Assembly (NCBI GenBank): GCA_003476685.1
Contig: DMVN01000186.1
Coordinates: forward strand, 1-11,801
Length of the DNA stretch: 11,801 nt
Origin: Acidobacteriota bacterium
GTDB lineage: Bacteria > Acidobacteriota > Aminicenantia > Aminicenantales > Saccharicenantaceae
Direction of reading: 5' to 3'
A program made the position numbers and the translations under genes. The notes under the pieces were generated by a model that did not search any database, was not told where the DNA came from, and saw nothing but the letters and a program-made list of their open reading frames with translations. This document shows positions 1-5,688 of this stretch, piece after piece. Position 1 is the stretch's first letter; each line of letters starts with the position of its first letter.

Positions 1-1314
1 ACCAGCCGGGCTTATTTTGCCCGCAGTATTCTCCATGATTTTATCAGCCTGCAGGAACAAACCGAATCGCCAACCCCAGAAATGCCGGAGGACCTGGTTT
101 TCTGGATCAGCAGCACCCTCAACAACGACGTCAACCTGTTTAAGAACGGACGGCTGCTGTCATCCAGCCGGCGGGAATTTTTCGAGACCGGGCTGTTTTC
201 TGAAATGATGGACGGCGAAACTTATTTCAGGCTGGCCTGGCAAAACCAGCCGCTGGTGGTCAACCGCAGGGCTTTCGGCCGCTATTCCTACCAGACCCTG
301 ACCATCCCCTACCGCTACCAACAGGACACTTATTTTTTGAACCTGCCGTTTCCCTTCGAAAGACAGGAAATCTCCCGGGCCCGGGCCGAGCTGTTTGAAT
401 TTTTCCTGTTTACCTCCGTCTTTTTCATCCTGCTGATCGCCTTCCTGGTGGCTACCATCAAAAAAATGGTGGTGCTGCCGATTAACCAGCTCATCCGGGC
501 CACCCAGGAGGTAAGCCTGGGCAACCTGGACGTCCGGGTTGAGCACCAGGCCCGGGACGAGCTCAAGAGCCTGGTCGAGGGTTTCAACAACATGGTCGAA
601 AACCTGAAGGCCCATGAAAAAGAACTGGCCGAATTGAGCCAGCGGGTGGCCTGGACCGAAATGGCCAGGAAAGTTGCCCACGAAATTAAAAACCCGTTGA
701 CCCCCATTCAGCTTTCGGCCGAGCACATCCTCAAGGTCCACGCCGATAAGCATCCCGACTTTGACCGGGTGCTCCAGGAATCTATTTCCTACATCATCTC
801 TGAGGTCGAGAATCTGAGGCGGATTGCCGGGGAGTTCATGACCATTGCCAGGGACAGCGGAACCATCAAGACCAGGTTTGACCTCAAAGAACTGGTTCAG
901 GAATTGCTCCGGCCCTTCCAGCAGACCCTGACCGACCGCATCAGCTTCAGCCTGCGCCAGTCTGGCCATGATTTTGAACTCCTGGGTGACCGGGGCAAGA
1001 TGAAGGTGGCCCTCCGCAATATCCTGATAAATGCCATTGAGGCCATCAAGGGCAAAGGCCGGATTGAAATCAACCTGAAGGAAGCGGGCCAAGAGCTGGT
1101 GGTGGAAATCAAAGATAATGGCTGCGGCATTCAGCCGGAAATGGTCGACCGGATTTTTGAGCCTTACTTTTCCACTAAAGAAAAGGGTACCGGTCTTGGA
1201 CTGGCCATCTGCAAGAGAATAGTTGAAGAACACGAGGGGTCGATCCGGCTGGAAAGCCAGCAGGGTAAAGGAACCCGGGTGATAATAACCCTTCCCCGCA
1301 AGCAACCGGAGTGA
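1..1314 (+). CDS. Sensor histidine kinase, NtrY-like (5' end missing)
   Basis: The frame is open from the first base, so the true start lies upstream; 437 residues are visible. In window numbering, residues 1-130 look like the end of an extracytoplasmic sensor region, 131-153 form a membrane helix (rich in F, L, I and V), and about 154-205 are a HAMP linker. The dimerisation/phosphoacceptor segment contains VAHEIKNPLTPIQLSAE with the phosphorylatable His at 227. The ATPase domain follows, with an N box near 340-350 (NILINAIEAI), G1 at 372-376 (DNGCG), an F box (IFEPYFS) and G2 near 395-403 (KGTGLGLAI). All catalytic motifs are intact. The HEIKNPLTPIQLSAE form of the H box is typical of the NtrY group. 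Its role is to sense a signal across the inner membrane and phosphorylate a response regulator. The signal and partner cannot be read here, and no regulator lies downstream; one could lie upstream of the window. Confidence 0.93.
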   Translation, partial: TSRAYFARSILHDFISLQEQTESPTPEMPEDLVFWISSTLNNDVNLFKNGRLLSSSRREFFETGLFSEMMDGETYFRLAWQNQPLVVNRRAFGRYSYQTLTIPYRYQQDTYFLNLPFPFERQEISRARAELFEFFLFTSVFFILLIAFLVATIKKMVVLPINQLIRATQEVSLGNLDVRVEHQARDELKSLVEGFNNMVENLKAHEKELAELSQRVAWTEMARKVAHEIKNPLTPIQLSAEHILKVHADKHPDFDRVLQESISYIISEVENLRRIAGEFMTIARDSGTIKTRFDLKELVQELLRPFQQTLTDRISFSLRQSGHDFELLGDRGKMKVALRNILINAIEAIKGKGRIEINLKEAGQELVVEIKDNGCGIQPEMVDRIFEPYFSTKEKGTGLGLAICKRIVEEHEGSIRLESQQGKGTRVIITLPRKQPE

Positions 1315-1386
1315 AGCTCCGTGTTTGGCTAACACCCAGATTTATGGCAAAATAGCTGTTAATGGCTCTGAAAATGAGAGGTTAAG

Positions 1387-1881
1387 ATGAGAATCCTGGT
1401 CACCTATTACAGCCTGACTGGAAATACCAGAACGGTGGCAGAAGCCATTTTTGAGGCTCTGCCCGAAACCAAGGAACTGAAACCTCTGGCTAAGGTTAAT
1501 GACCTTTCAGCTTACGACCTGGTTTTCATCGGTTTTCCGGTGCACAGTCACAGTGTACCGGCCAGAGTGGAAACTTTTTTGAAGCAACTGCCAGCCGGCT
1601 TGAAGACAGCCATTTTCATGACCCACGGCTCAATACCTGGAACCAGGCTATCCAGGGAGGCCATGGAGCAGGCCCTGATATTGGCCTCCGGCACCAGAAT
1701 ACTCGGGACCTTTAGCTGCCGCGGCAAGGTCTCGGAACAGGCCCTGGAGATTCTCAGCCGGTCGCCCGAACACGAACTCTGGACGGAAATGGCCGTCACC
1801 GCCAGAAACCACCCCGACCGGCACGACCTGGAAGACGCCCGGGCTTTTGCCCGCTGGATTGTCAGCCTGGCCAGGCAGTGA
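1387..1881 (+). CDS. Flavodoxin-family protein
   Basis: This 164-residue protein has a flavodoxin fold. The first beta strand (RILVTYYS) is followed by the FMN phosphate-binding loop SLTGNT (9-14). A second conserved segment, DLVFIGFPVHSHSVPAR (44-60), and a loop at THGSIPG (79-85) are where flavodoxins contact the isoalloxazine ring. A single Cys (111) lies in GTFSCRGKVS. It is likely a cytoplasmic FMN electron carrier or a partner of a reductase. The sequence resembles the flavodoxin-like proteins found beside reductases (BilS is one such group), but the partner is not visible. The ATG is preceded by GAGAGG at 1376-1381, which supports this start. It lies 72 bases after the kinase gene and could share its transcript. 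It converges on the NIF3 gene with only 17 bases between stops. Confidence 0.85.
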   Translation: MRILVTYYSLTGNTRTVAEAIFEALPETKELKPLAKVNDLSAYDLVFIGFPVHSHSVPARVETFLKQLPAGLKTAIFMTHGSIPGTRLSREAMEQALILASGTRILGTFSCRGKVSEQALEILSRSPEHELWTEMAVTARNHPDRHDLEDARAFARWIVSLARQ

Positions 1882-1911
1882 ACAGCTCAGCCTGGCGGTC
1901 AGCTGTGCCTG
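1872..1911. terminator. Imperfect hairpin across two convergent stops
   Basis: CAGGCA (1872-1877) pairs with TGCCTG (1906-1911), and CAGCT (1883-1887) pairs with AGCTG (1901-1905). This gives 11 base pairs with a 5-base bulge that includes the flavodoxin stop. The structure also covers the NIF3 stop. There is no U tract on either strand, so intrinsic termination is doubtful. It may simply limit read-through between the converging genes. Confidence 0.35.
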
Positions 1912-2864
1912 ATTCTTTCAAACCCGGAAACGGTCACCACTTCCAGAGTCTGGCCGGTTTCCTTCTCCAGCTGGTCCAGCAACAGGTTTAAACCCAGGGT
2001 GTCGCTGGCAATGTGGCCAGCCACAATTACGTTCAGGTTGGCTTTCTTGGCTTTTTCCAGGGCTTCTTCGCTGTAATGCATGCCCACCAGGGTGCTGATC
2101 CCGGCGGCGGCCTGTTTTTCGTAGATATCCCTGGAGCCTTCGGTGCCACCGGTCATGTCCACATAAATTTTACCTGCCCGGCTGTTTTCTGAACCGGACA
2201 GAATCCTGGGCGGGACTGAATTCCGGCTGGAATTCCGGTATTCAGGAATTTCTTTCAGGATGTTCAGGACGTCTTTCAACCGTTCCGGAGCTTTTTGCTG
2301 AAAGAGGTCGGTTAAATATCTGGTAACACAATTATCGGCTGGAGTATGGAAGCAGGCCAGAGGTAGATTCAGCAACCGGGCCACATCCACTGTCCGGTTA
2401 TGGTTAACCGGAAGAAGCCGTCTTTCAATCTCCCCTATTCTCTTTTCCAGGAGCTGCTCGGCGACACTGGGTGTCACCCCGAAAGCGCTCAACAGGTCAA
2501 CCTGCAGGGCCATGACCTCCGACAGACGGGCCAGGGCTCGGCCGGAGGGATGATGGGCCAGGACCAGGTCAATTTTTTTCTTCTGATCCCGGTTCAGGAT
2601 GTAGGCCAGCAGGACCTCGGACCCGTCCATATCAATACCAGCCAGGATACGGCTGACCTCGGCTTCCAGGTCGCCCACCAGCACCCGGCTGTCAGCAAAA
2701 GGATTGAACAGCCGGTCCAGGTCAAAATTTTCTTTGTCCTCTGCTTCCAGCTTGTCGTATTTTTCTTTTTCTTCCCGGAGCAGTCGCTCTATTTCCTCCC
2801 TGGGCCTGAGGTCATTCTTAATCCCGATCTCGATCGCCAGCCGGTAAAAATCCTTCAGTTTCAT
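1899..2864 (-). CDS. NIF3-family dinuclear metal-centre protein
   Basis: This 321-residue protein carries the scattered His/Asp motifs of the NIF3 (YbgI/YqfO) family. They are AHHPSG (103-108), CFHTPADN (171-178), GMHYSEEALEKAKKANLN (261-278) and AGHIASDTLG (282-291). In solved family members these positions ligate a two-metal centre. The biochemical role of the family is not settled; hydrolase or GTP cyclohydrolase-like activities have been proposed. Residues 1-60 form a charged helical extension, and about 195-240 hold an insert with DMTGGTEGSRDIYE. At 321 residues it is longer than minimal bacterial YbgI (about 250) and shorter than YqfO (about 370). The start is secured by AGGAGAGG at 2869-2876, four bases before ATG. 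Its ATG overlaps the upstream gene's stop as ATGA, indicating translational coupling. Confidence 0.88.
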   Translation of the reverse strand: MKLKDFYRLAIEIGIKNDLRPREEIERLLREEKEKYDKLEAEDKENFDLDRLFNPFADSRVLVGDLEAEVSRILAGIDMDGSEVLLAYILNRDQKKKIDLVLAHHPSGRALARLSEVMALQVDLLSAFGVTPSVAEQLLEKRIGEIERRLLPVNHNRTVDVARLLNLPLACFHTPADNCVTRYLTDLFQQKAPERLKDVLNILKEIPEYRNSSRNSVPPRILSGSENSRAGKIYVDMTGGTEGSRDIYEKQAAAGISTLVGMHYSEEALEKAKKANLNVIVAGHIASDTLGLNLLLDQLEKETGQTLEVVTVSGFERIRHS

Positions 2865-3901
2865 CGTTCCTCTCCTGTCTGAAGATTTATCATATCCCCT
2901 GCCGGGTTCAGGTATTTCCAGCTTCTGGAAGCCAAGTGTAAACCTTTAAGGCCCAGTTTTTCAACTCTCTCCAGAAAATCAGCCGGGGAGGCGAGCTTCT
3001 CCTGGCTCAAGCGGTAAAGTCCGAGCTGCAACCGGCCCAGCTCAGTGGCCAGGAAGCAGATTTCGGCCTCCAGGGTTGCCGGCCAGCCCCGGGGCGGTCT
3101 GCGACGGGCCAGGCTCTGCCAGGCAGCCCGCAGCCAGCCAGAAAAACAGGCCGTCAGAAGAAGATAATAGCCGGCCAGTAAAGACTGAAAGTGGCCAGGC
3201 TCCAGGCTCAAGACGGGCTGCTGATTCCAATTCGGGCTGGAATCCAGGGGCCATTCACACCTGGCCGGTCTTAAAGGAAAATGGCGCTTAACCGGGCCGC
3301 AGTCATAAAGCTTAAAGCTTTTAAGCTCGAGCAAGTAATATGTTGCCACCTGGCTGCTCGCGCTTATTGACTTACCGGCTGCCGGAATCAGGATTTTTTT
3401 TAATGGCAGCCCGCTGAAGACAGGCAAATATGGTTTCCTGTGTCTTCCCGAGCTGTCGAGGTCATCGCTCGTGCCTCCGACCATTAGCTGAAAAATCCTT
3501 CTGGCCGGAAACGGCAGGAAGAGATGATTAATCTGGTTCGGGGAATTATCCTGGCCCGCTCTGTCACTGGAGAGCTTTTGGCACTCTTTGTCTTCCAGCC
3601 CGGAAAGTCCCAGGACTGGGAGAATCAATCCCTGCTGAACAGCCAGTTGTAATCCATATTCCGGGAAGTGAGCAGCCAGCTCTTCTGTTAACCAGACTAA
3701 CCGCTCAGTTTTCTTATTGCCCGTCAGGAAAAAAGCCCTGTCGCCCAGGATGGAGCTTAGCAGGCGAGAGAGCTCCGGCCTCAGGTCTTTTTCTGTTAAA
3801 ACAGGTTTATGGCCGGCTGGAGAGTTTTGAGTTCCTGAAGTCAGCTCCCGTATTTTCTCCCTGAGCTGGCAGAGGCTTTCCGGTAACAAGCAATCTATCA
3901 T
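2861..3901 (-). CDS. Uncharacterised protein, possibly divergent acyl-CoA dehydrogenase-like
   Basis: This 346-residue protein is not clearly recognised. No signal peptide is visible. The order of features is reminiscent of acyl-CoA dehydrogenases. A helical N-terminal part contains EELAAHFPEYGLQLAVQQG followed by LGLSGLEDKECQKL (about 72-110), similar to the 'G(T/S)EEQK' region of that family. A strand-rich middle follows (about 125-235). A helical C-terminal part (about 240-310) contains LLAGYYLLLTACFSGWLRAA and an ATELGRLQLGLYRL helix. The usual FAD and acyl-CoA motifs and the catalytic Glu cannot be identified, and the length is short of the usual 380 or so. This resemblance is inference from layout only. 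The reading frame is trusted because it is long and its stop overlaps the NIF3 ATG (ATGA). It starts at ATG with no Shine-Dalgarno site but with a -10-like box just upstream. Confidence 0.7.
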   Translation of the reverse strand: MIDCLLPESLCQLREKIRELTSGTQNSPAGHKPVLTEKDLRPELSRLLSSILGDRAFFLTGNKKTERLVWLTEELAAHFPEYGLQLAVQQGLILPVLGLSGLEDKECQKLSSDRAGQDNSPNQINHLFLPFPARRIFQLMVGGTSDDLDSSGRHRKPYLPVFSGLPLKKILIPAAGKSISASSQVATYYLLELKSFKLYDCGPVKRHFPLRPARCEWPLDSSPNWNQQPVLSLEPGHFQSLLAGYYLLLTACFSGWLRAAWQSLARRRPPRGWPATLEAEICFLATELGRLQLGLYRLSQEKLASPADFLERVEKLGLKGLHLASRSWKYLNPAGDMINLQTGEER

Positions 3902-3911
3902 TTTCAGGCCA

Positions 3912-3940
3912 AATATAGCTGTTTGTGACGGTCAAAGCAA
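3912..3940 (-). promoter_or_regulatory. Leftward promoter for the NIF3 pair
   Basis: Reading the minus strand, TTGCTT (3940-3935) is followed after 17 bases by TATATT (3917-3912), which matches the -10 consensus at 5 of 6 positions. Only 10 bases separate this box from the ATG at 3901, so the transcript would have a leader of a few bases or none. The -35 match is weak (3 of 6). Confidence 0.45.
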
Positions 3941-3954
3941 GCCGGCTGCCGGCT
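3940..3954. promoter_or_regulatory. Perfect 15-base palindrome, candidate operator
   Basis: AGCCGGC and GCCGGCT are exact reverse complements around a single central T. The site touches the -35 of the leftward promoter (3935-3940) and lies 12 bases upstream of the -35 of the rightward one (3967-3972). That placement suits a dimeric regulator controlling both divergent transcripts. The same palindrome could instead be a chance G+C-rich repeat. Confidence 0.4.
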
Positions 3955-3966
3955 CCGCTCCGGTAT

Positions 3967-3995
3967 TTGACACCAGCCTGGTAATCGAGTAAATT
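3967..3995 (+). promoter_or_regulatory. Sigma-70-type promoter for the YHS gene
   Basis: A perfect TTGACA (3967-3972) is followed after exactly 17 bases by TAAATT (3990-3995), a 4 of 6 match to TATAAT. Transcription should start 6-8 bases further on, at or beside the GTG codon at 4003. This makes the mRNA a good leaderless candidate. Confidence 0.6.
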
Positions 3996-4002
3996 TTAAC
4001 CC

Positions 4003-4269
4003 GTGTTAATTAGATTAATTTTTCTTTTCCTGCTGCTTTATCTTATTTACTTAGTGGTTCGCTTTTTCCAGTCGCTGGGGCAGCCGCCCCGGGCCAACCG
4101 CCGTCAGCCTGATTCCCTGCCTAAAAAAACCATGGTCAAAGACGAAGTCTGCAACACTTATATCTCTGAGGACGAGGCTCTCAAAGAAAATTATGACGGC
4201 CGGGTTTATTATTTCTGTTCTGAGGACTGCCGGAAAAAGTTTCTGGCCTCAAAAAACAGCACCGGTTGA
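4003..4269 (+). CDS. Small membrane-anchored YHS-domain protein
   Basis: This 88-residue protein has an N-terminal membrane helix (about 2-22, LIRLIFLFLLLYLIYLVV), a short Pro/Arg-rich linker (26-42) and a YHS/TRASH-like domain (44-84). The domain contains VKDEVCNTYIS and RVYYFCSEDCRKKF, and C50, C72 and C76 are the likely metal ligands. Such domains bind a transition metal and are found in copper or heavy-metal handling proteins and as small stand-alone proteins. Here the domain should sit next to the inner membrane. Arg-rich residues after the helix suggest it faces the cytoplasm. The start must be GTG at 4003, since an in-frame TAA lies two codons upstream (3997-3999). There is no Shine-Dalgarno site, and the promoter's predicted start point falls on the GTG. 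It converges on the acylphosphatase gene with a 7-base gap. Its target is unknown. Confidence 0.82.
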   Translation: MLIRLIFLFLLLYLIYLVVRFFQSLGQPPRANRRQPDSLPKKTMVKDEVCNTYISEDEALKENYDGRVYYFCSEDCRKKFLASKNSTG

Positions 4270-4276
4270 AAAGCGC

Positions 4277-4561
4277 TCAGAAGCCGGAAAACTTTATGGA
4301 AAAATCGGAAAATTCATCCCGAAAATCTTCCCAGCTGACCTCCACCTCTTCCACCCGGGCCAGCCGCGGGCCCCTTTTGAGCTGAACCAGGAATTGTTCC
4401 AGCCTGTCCTTTTCCCCTTCGGCCACCACCTCCACCCGCCCGTCATACAGGTTGCGCACCCAGCCGGTCACTCCAAGGTCGCTGGCCACCTCCTGGGCAA
4501 AATAACGGAAGGCCACCCCCTGCACCCGGCCGGAAATGAAAGCATGGAACCTGGCTTTCAC
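4277..4561 (-). CDS. acyP: Acylphosphatase
   Basis: This 94-residue protein matches the family in both length and motifs. The phosphate-binding loop [13 protein letters not shown] (11-23) includes the catalytic Arg19. Asn37, in [17 protein letters not shown] (33-49), orients the attacking water. It hydrolyses carboxyl-phosphate bonds such as those of acetyl phosphate, carbamoyl phosphate and 1,3-bisphosphoglycerate in the cytoplasm. The C-terminal strand region ends DFSIKFSGF, slightly different from the common RF(x)I(x)Y ending but acceptable. It starts at GTG, and [15 protein letters not shown] aligns with the usual family start, so no longer frame is needed. There is no Shine-Dalgarno site; an extended -10 box lies seven bases upstream. 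It diverges from thiD across an 84-base spacer. Confidence 0.95.
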   Translation of the reverse strand: MKARFHAFISGRVQGVAFRYFAQEVASDLGVTGWVRNLYDGRVEVVAEGEKDRLEQFLVQLKRGPRLARVEEVEVSWEDFRDEFSDFSIKFSGF

Positions 4562-4568
4562 GAACAGG

Positions 4569-4577
4569 ATTTTACCA
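4569..4577 (-). promoter_or_regulatory. Extended -10 box for acylphosphatase
   Basis: The minus strand reads TGGTAAAAT: a TGn extension plus TAAAAT (5 of 6 to consensus), ending seven bases before the GTG start at 4561. No good -35 is seen, which is usual for extended -10 promoters. Spacing predicts transcription starting at the start codon. Confidence 0.45.
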
Positions 4578-4633
4578 CAAAGAAACTGCCGCTAAAAACC
4601 CAAAACAGGCTAAAAATATTCCGGATTTTAAGT

Positions 4634-4639
4634 TAGAAT
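4634..4639 (+). promoter_or_regulatory. -10 box for thiD
   Basis: TAGAAT matches the -10 consensus at 5 of 6 positions and ends six bases before the GTG start at 4646. No Shine-Dalgarno site lies between them, and no convincing -35 is seen at 16-18 bases. The arrangement fits a leaderless transcript, but the promoter call rests on a single hexamer. Confidence 0.4.
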
Positions 4640-4645
4640 TAGCTT

Positions 4646-5410
4646 GTGAGAAAAGTACTGCTGACTGTGGCCGGGTTTGACCCTTCCTCCGGCGCCGGAG
4701 CCACTCTGGATTTGAGGGTTTTTCGCCATTTTGGTTATCATGGACTGGCTGTCCTTACCGGCATTACCGTCCAGAATTCCAGCCGGGTTTATGGCTACCG
4801 AACTCTGCCGCCGCGGCTGGTCCTCGAGCAGTACCGACGGATTAAGTCCGATTTCAGGCTGTCCGGGATTAAAATCGGCATGCTGGGCAGCAAGAAGATA
4901 ATTCCGGTCATTGGCGAGATAGCCAGAGAAAACCGGTCTCTGCCGCTGGTGGTGGACCCGGTCTTCCGTTCCTCTTCCGGCCGCTGGCTGCTGGAAAAAT
5001 CGGCCCTTCAGCCTTACCTTAAAGCCATAAGCGGGAAAATAACCCTGATTACACCCAACCTCAATGAAGCTTCCCTGATTCTGGGAGAAAAAATTGACCG
5101 GCTGAAAAAAATGGAGGAGGCGGCCCGCAGTATCAGCCACCTGACCTCATCTGCTTGCCTGGTCAAAGGGGGACACCTTCAGGGAATGGCCGTGGACATT
5201 CTTTTTGACGGTCGCCGTTTTTACCACTTCCAGAAGAAAAAACTGCCGCTGGAAGTTCACGGTAGTGGCTGTTTTCTGTCCTCGACCCTGCTCTGCTTCC
5301 TGGCCGAGGGCTGTTCTCTGCCTGAAGCCTGCCGCCAGGCCTCAGCCGCAGTTTATCGCGGCCTTCAGACTCCCCTTAAAATAAGCCGCCGTCCCCTTTT
5401 TGATATTTAG
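4646..5410 (+). CDS. thiD: Hydroxymethylpyrimidine/phosphomethylpyrimidine kinase (ThiD-type)
   Basis: This 254-residue protein belongs to the ribokinase-like ThiD family. It phosphorylates hydroxymethylpyrimidine and its phosphate to the diphosphate used for thiamine synthesis. The pyrimidine-binding N-terminus reads AGFDPSSGAGATLDLRVF (9-26), followed by HGLAVLTGITVQNSS (32-46). VVDPVFRSSSG (102-112), TPNLNEA (136-142) and KGGH (174-177) are family landmarks. The anion hole and catalytic region appear as HGSGCFLSSTL (205-215), where most members have GTGC(T/S)(F/L)SS, with Cys209 kept. Length is normal (about 255-270). GTG at 4646 gives the expected N-terminus MRKVLLTVAGFDPS. No other thiamine gene is nearby, so it may act in synthesis or in pyrimidine salvage. 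Members lacking strict HMP specificity can also act on pyridoxal, so the substrate is inferred. Confidence 0.92.
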   Translation: MRKVLLTVAGFDPSSGAGATLDLRVFRHFGYHGLAVLTGITVQNSSRVYGYRTLPPRLVLEQYRRIKSDFRLSGIKIGMLGSKKIIPVIGEIARENRSLPLVVDPVFRSSSGRWLLEKSALQPYLKAISGKITLITPNLNEASLILGEKIDRLKKMEEAARSISHLTSSACLVKGGHLQGMAVDILFDGRRFYHFQKKKLPLEVHGSGCFLSSTLLCFLAEGCSLPEACRQASAAVYRGLQTPLKISRRPLFDI

Positions 5411-5579
5411 CCACAGTAACCGGCTTAAACTTTCTTCCAATGCTTCATTGCAGACGATAAATTTCTCTTGTTCCATGGAAAGCCAGGCCACATTTATTAA
5501 GACCGAACTATTTATCTACGAATCTCAGCACCCGGTCAGGCCTCACCCAGTTTTGGAAGTGGGCCCGAACAAAAGATAA

Positions 5580-5608
5580 ATTATAAGCAACTCGCCTCGG
5601 ACTGACAG
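5580..5608 (-). promoter_or_regulatory. Leftward promoter in the thiD-acylase spacer
   Basis: On the minus strand CTGTCA (5608-5603; 4 of 6 to TTGACA) is followed after exactly 17 bases by a perfect TATAAT (5585-5580). Transcription would start near 5573 and run left through the spacer into antisense of thiD. No annotated gene is served by it. A small or antisense RNA is one explanation; a chance match in A+T-rich spacer DNA is the other. Confidence 0.4.
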
Positions 5609-5632
5609 CGATTTATCTGGGTCGCTTCAGTC
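5600..5632. terminator. Strong hairpin without U tract
   Basis: GACTGACAGCGA (5600-5611) pairs with TCGCTTCAGTC (5622-5632), giving 11 base pairs with a single bulged C and a 10-base loop. It lies about 60 bases past the acylase stop and 190 past the thiD stop. It may stop or stabilise transcripts from either side, but no U run follows on either strand. Its left arm overlaps the -35 of the leftward promoter. Confidence 0.4.
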
Positions 5633-5688
5633 AATGATTCCCGGCTGGAGATAGTCCTCATTTATATCAGCCAGCTAAGGCTAGCAGG

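Larger units (their letters stand above)
5411..5688. other. 278-base intergenic region with repeated words and structure
   Basis: This spacer lies between the convergent thiD and acylase genes and holds no convincing gene. The word GATAAAT occurs at 5456-5462 and 5575-5581, and its complement ATTTATC at 5510-5516 and 5611-5617, giving two inverted pairs. A perfect 10-base palindrome (TTCCATGGAA) lies at 5471-5480. A hairpin lies at 5600-5632 and a leftward promoter at 5580-5608. The minus strand shows short open runs broken by stops (for example FVRAHFQNWVRPDRVLRF ending at a stop at 5508-5510). That suggests either eroded coding DNA or a non-coding element. It could be a dispersed intergenic repeat. 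Confidence 0.5.

Noticed and set aside
160..1335. 391-residue minus-strand open frame opposite the kinase
   Set aside because: It is antisense to an intact histidine kinase with every motif in place. The sequence is Gly/Leu/Phe/Gln-rich without recognisable domains, as expected for a shadow of G/C-biased third positions.
1321..1335. GTGTT-TGGCT-AACAC hairpin just after the kinase stop
   Set aside because: Only five base pairs and no U tract, so it is too weak to call a terminator.
2400..2882. 160-residue plus-strand frame opposite NIF3
   Set aside because: Contains long F runs and no domain; antisense to a motif-supported gene.
4261..4286. CCGGTT/AAGCCGG inverted repeat between the YHS and acylphosphatase stops
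   Set aside because: Six pairs with a bulge and no U run; weak and inside coding ends.
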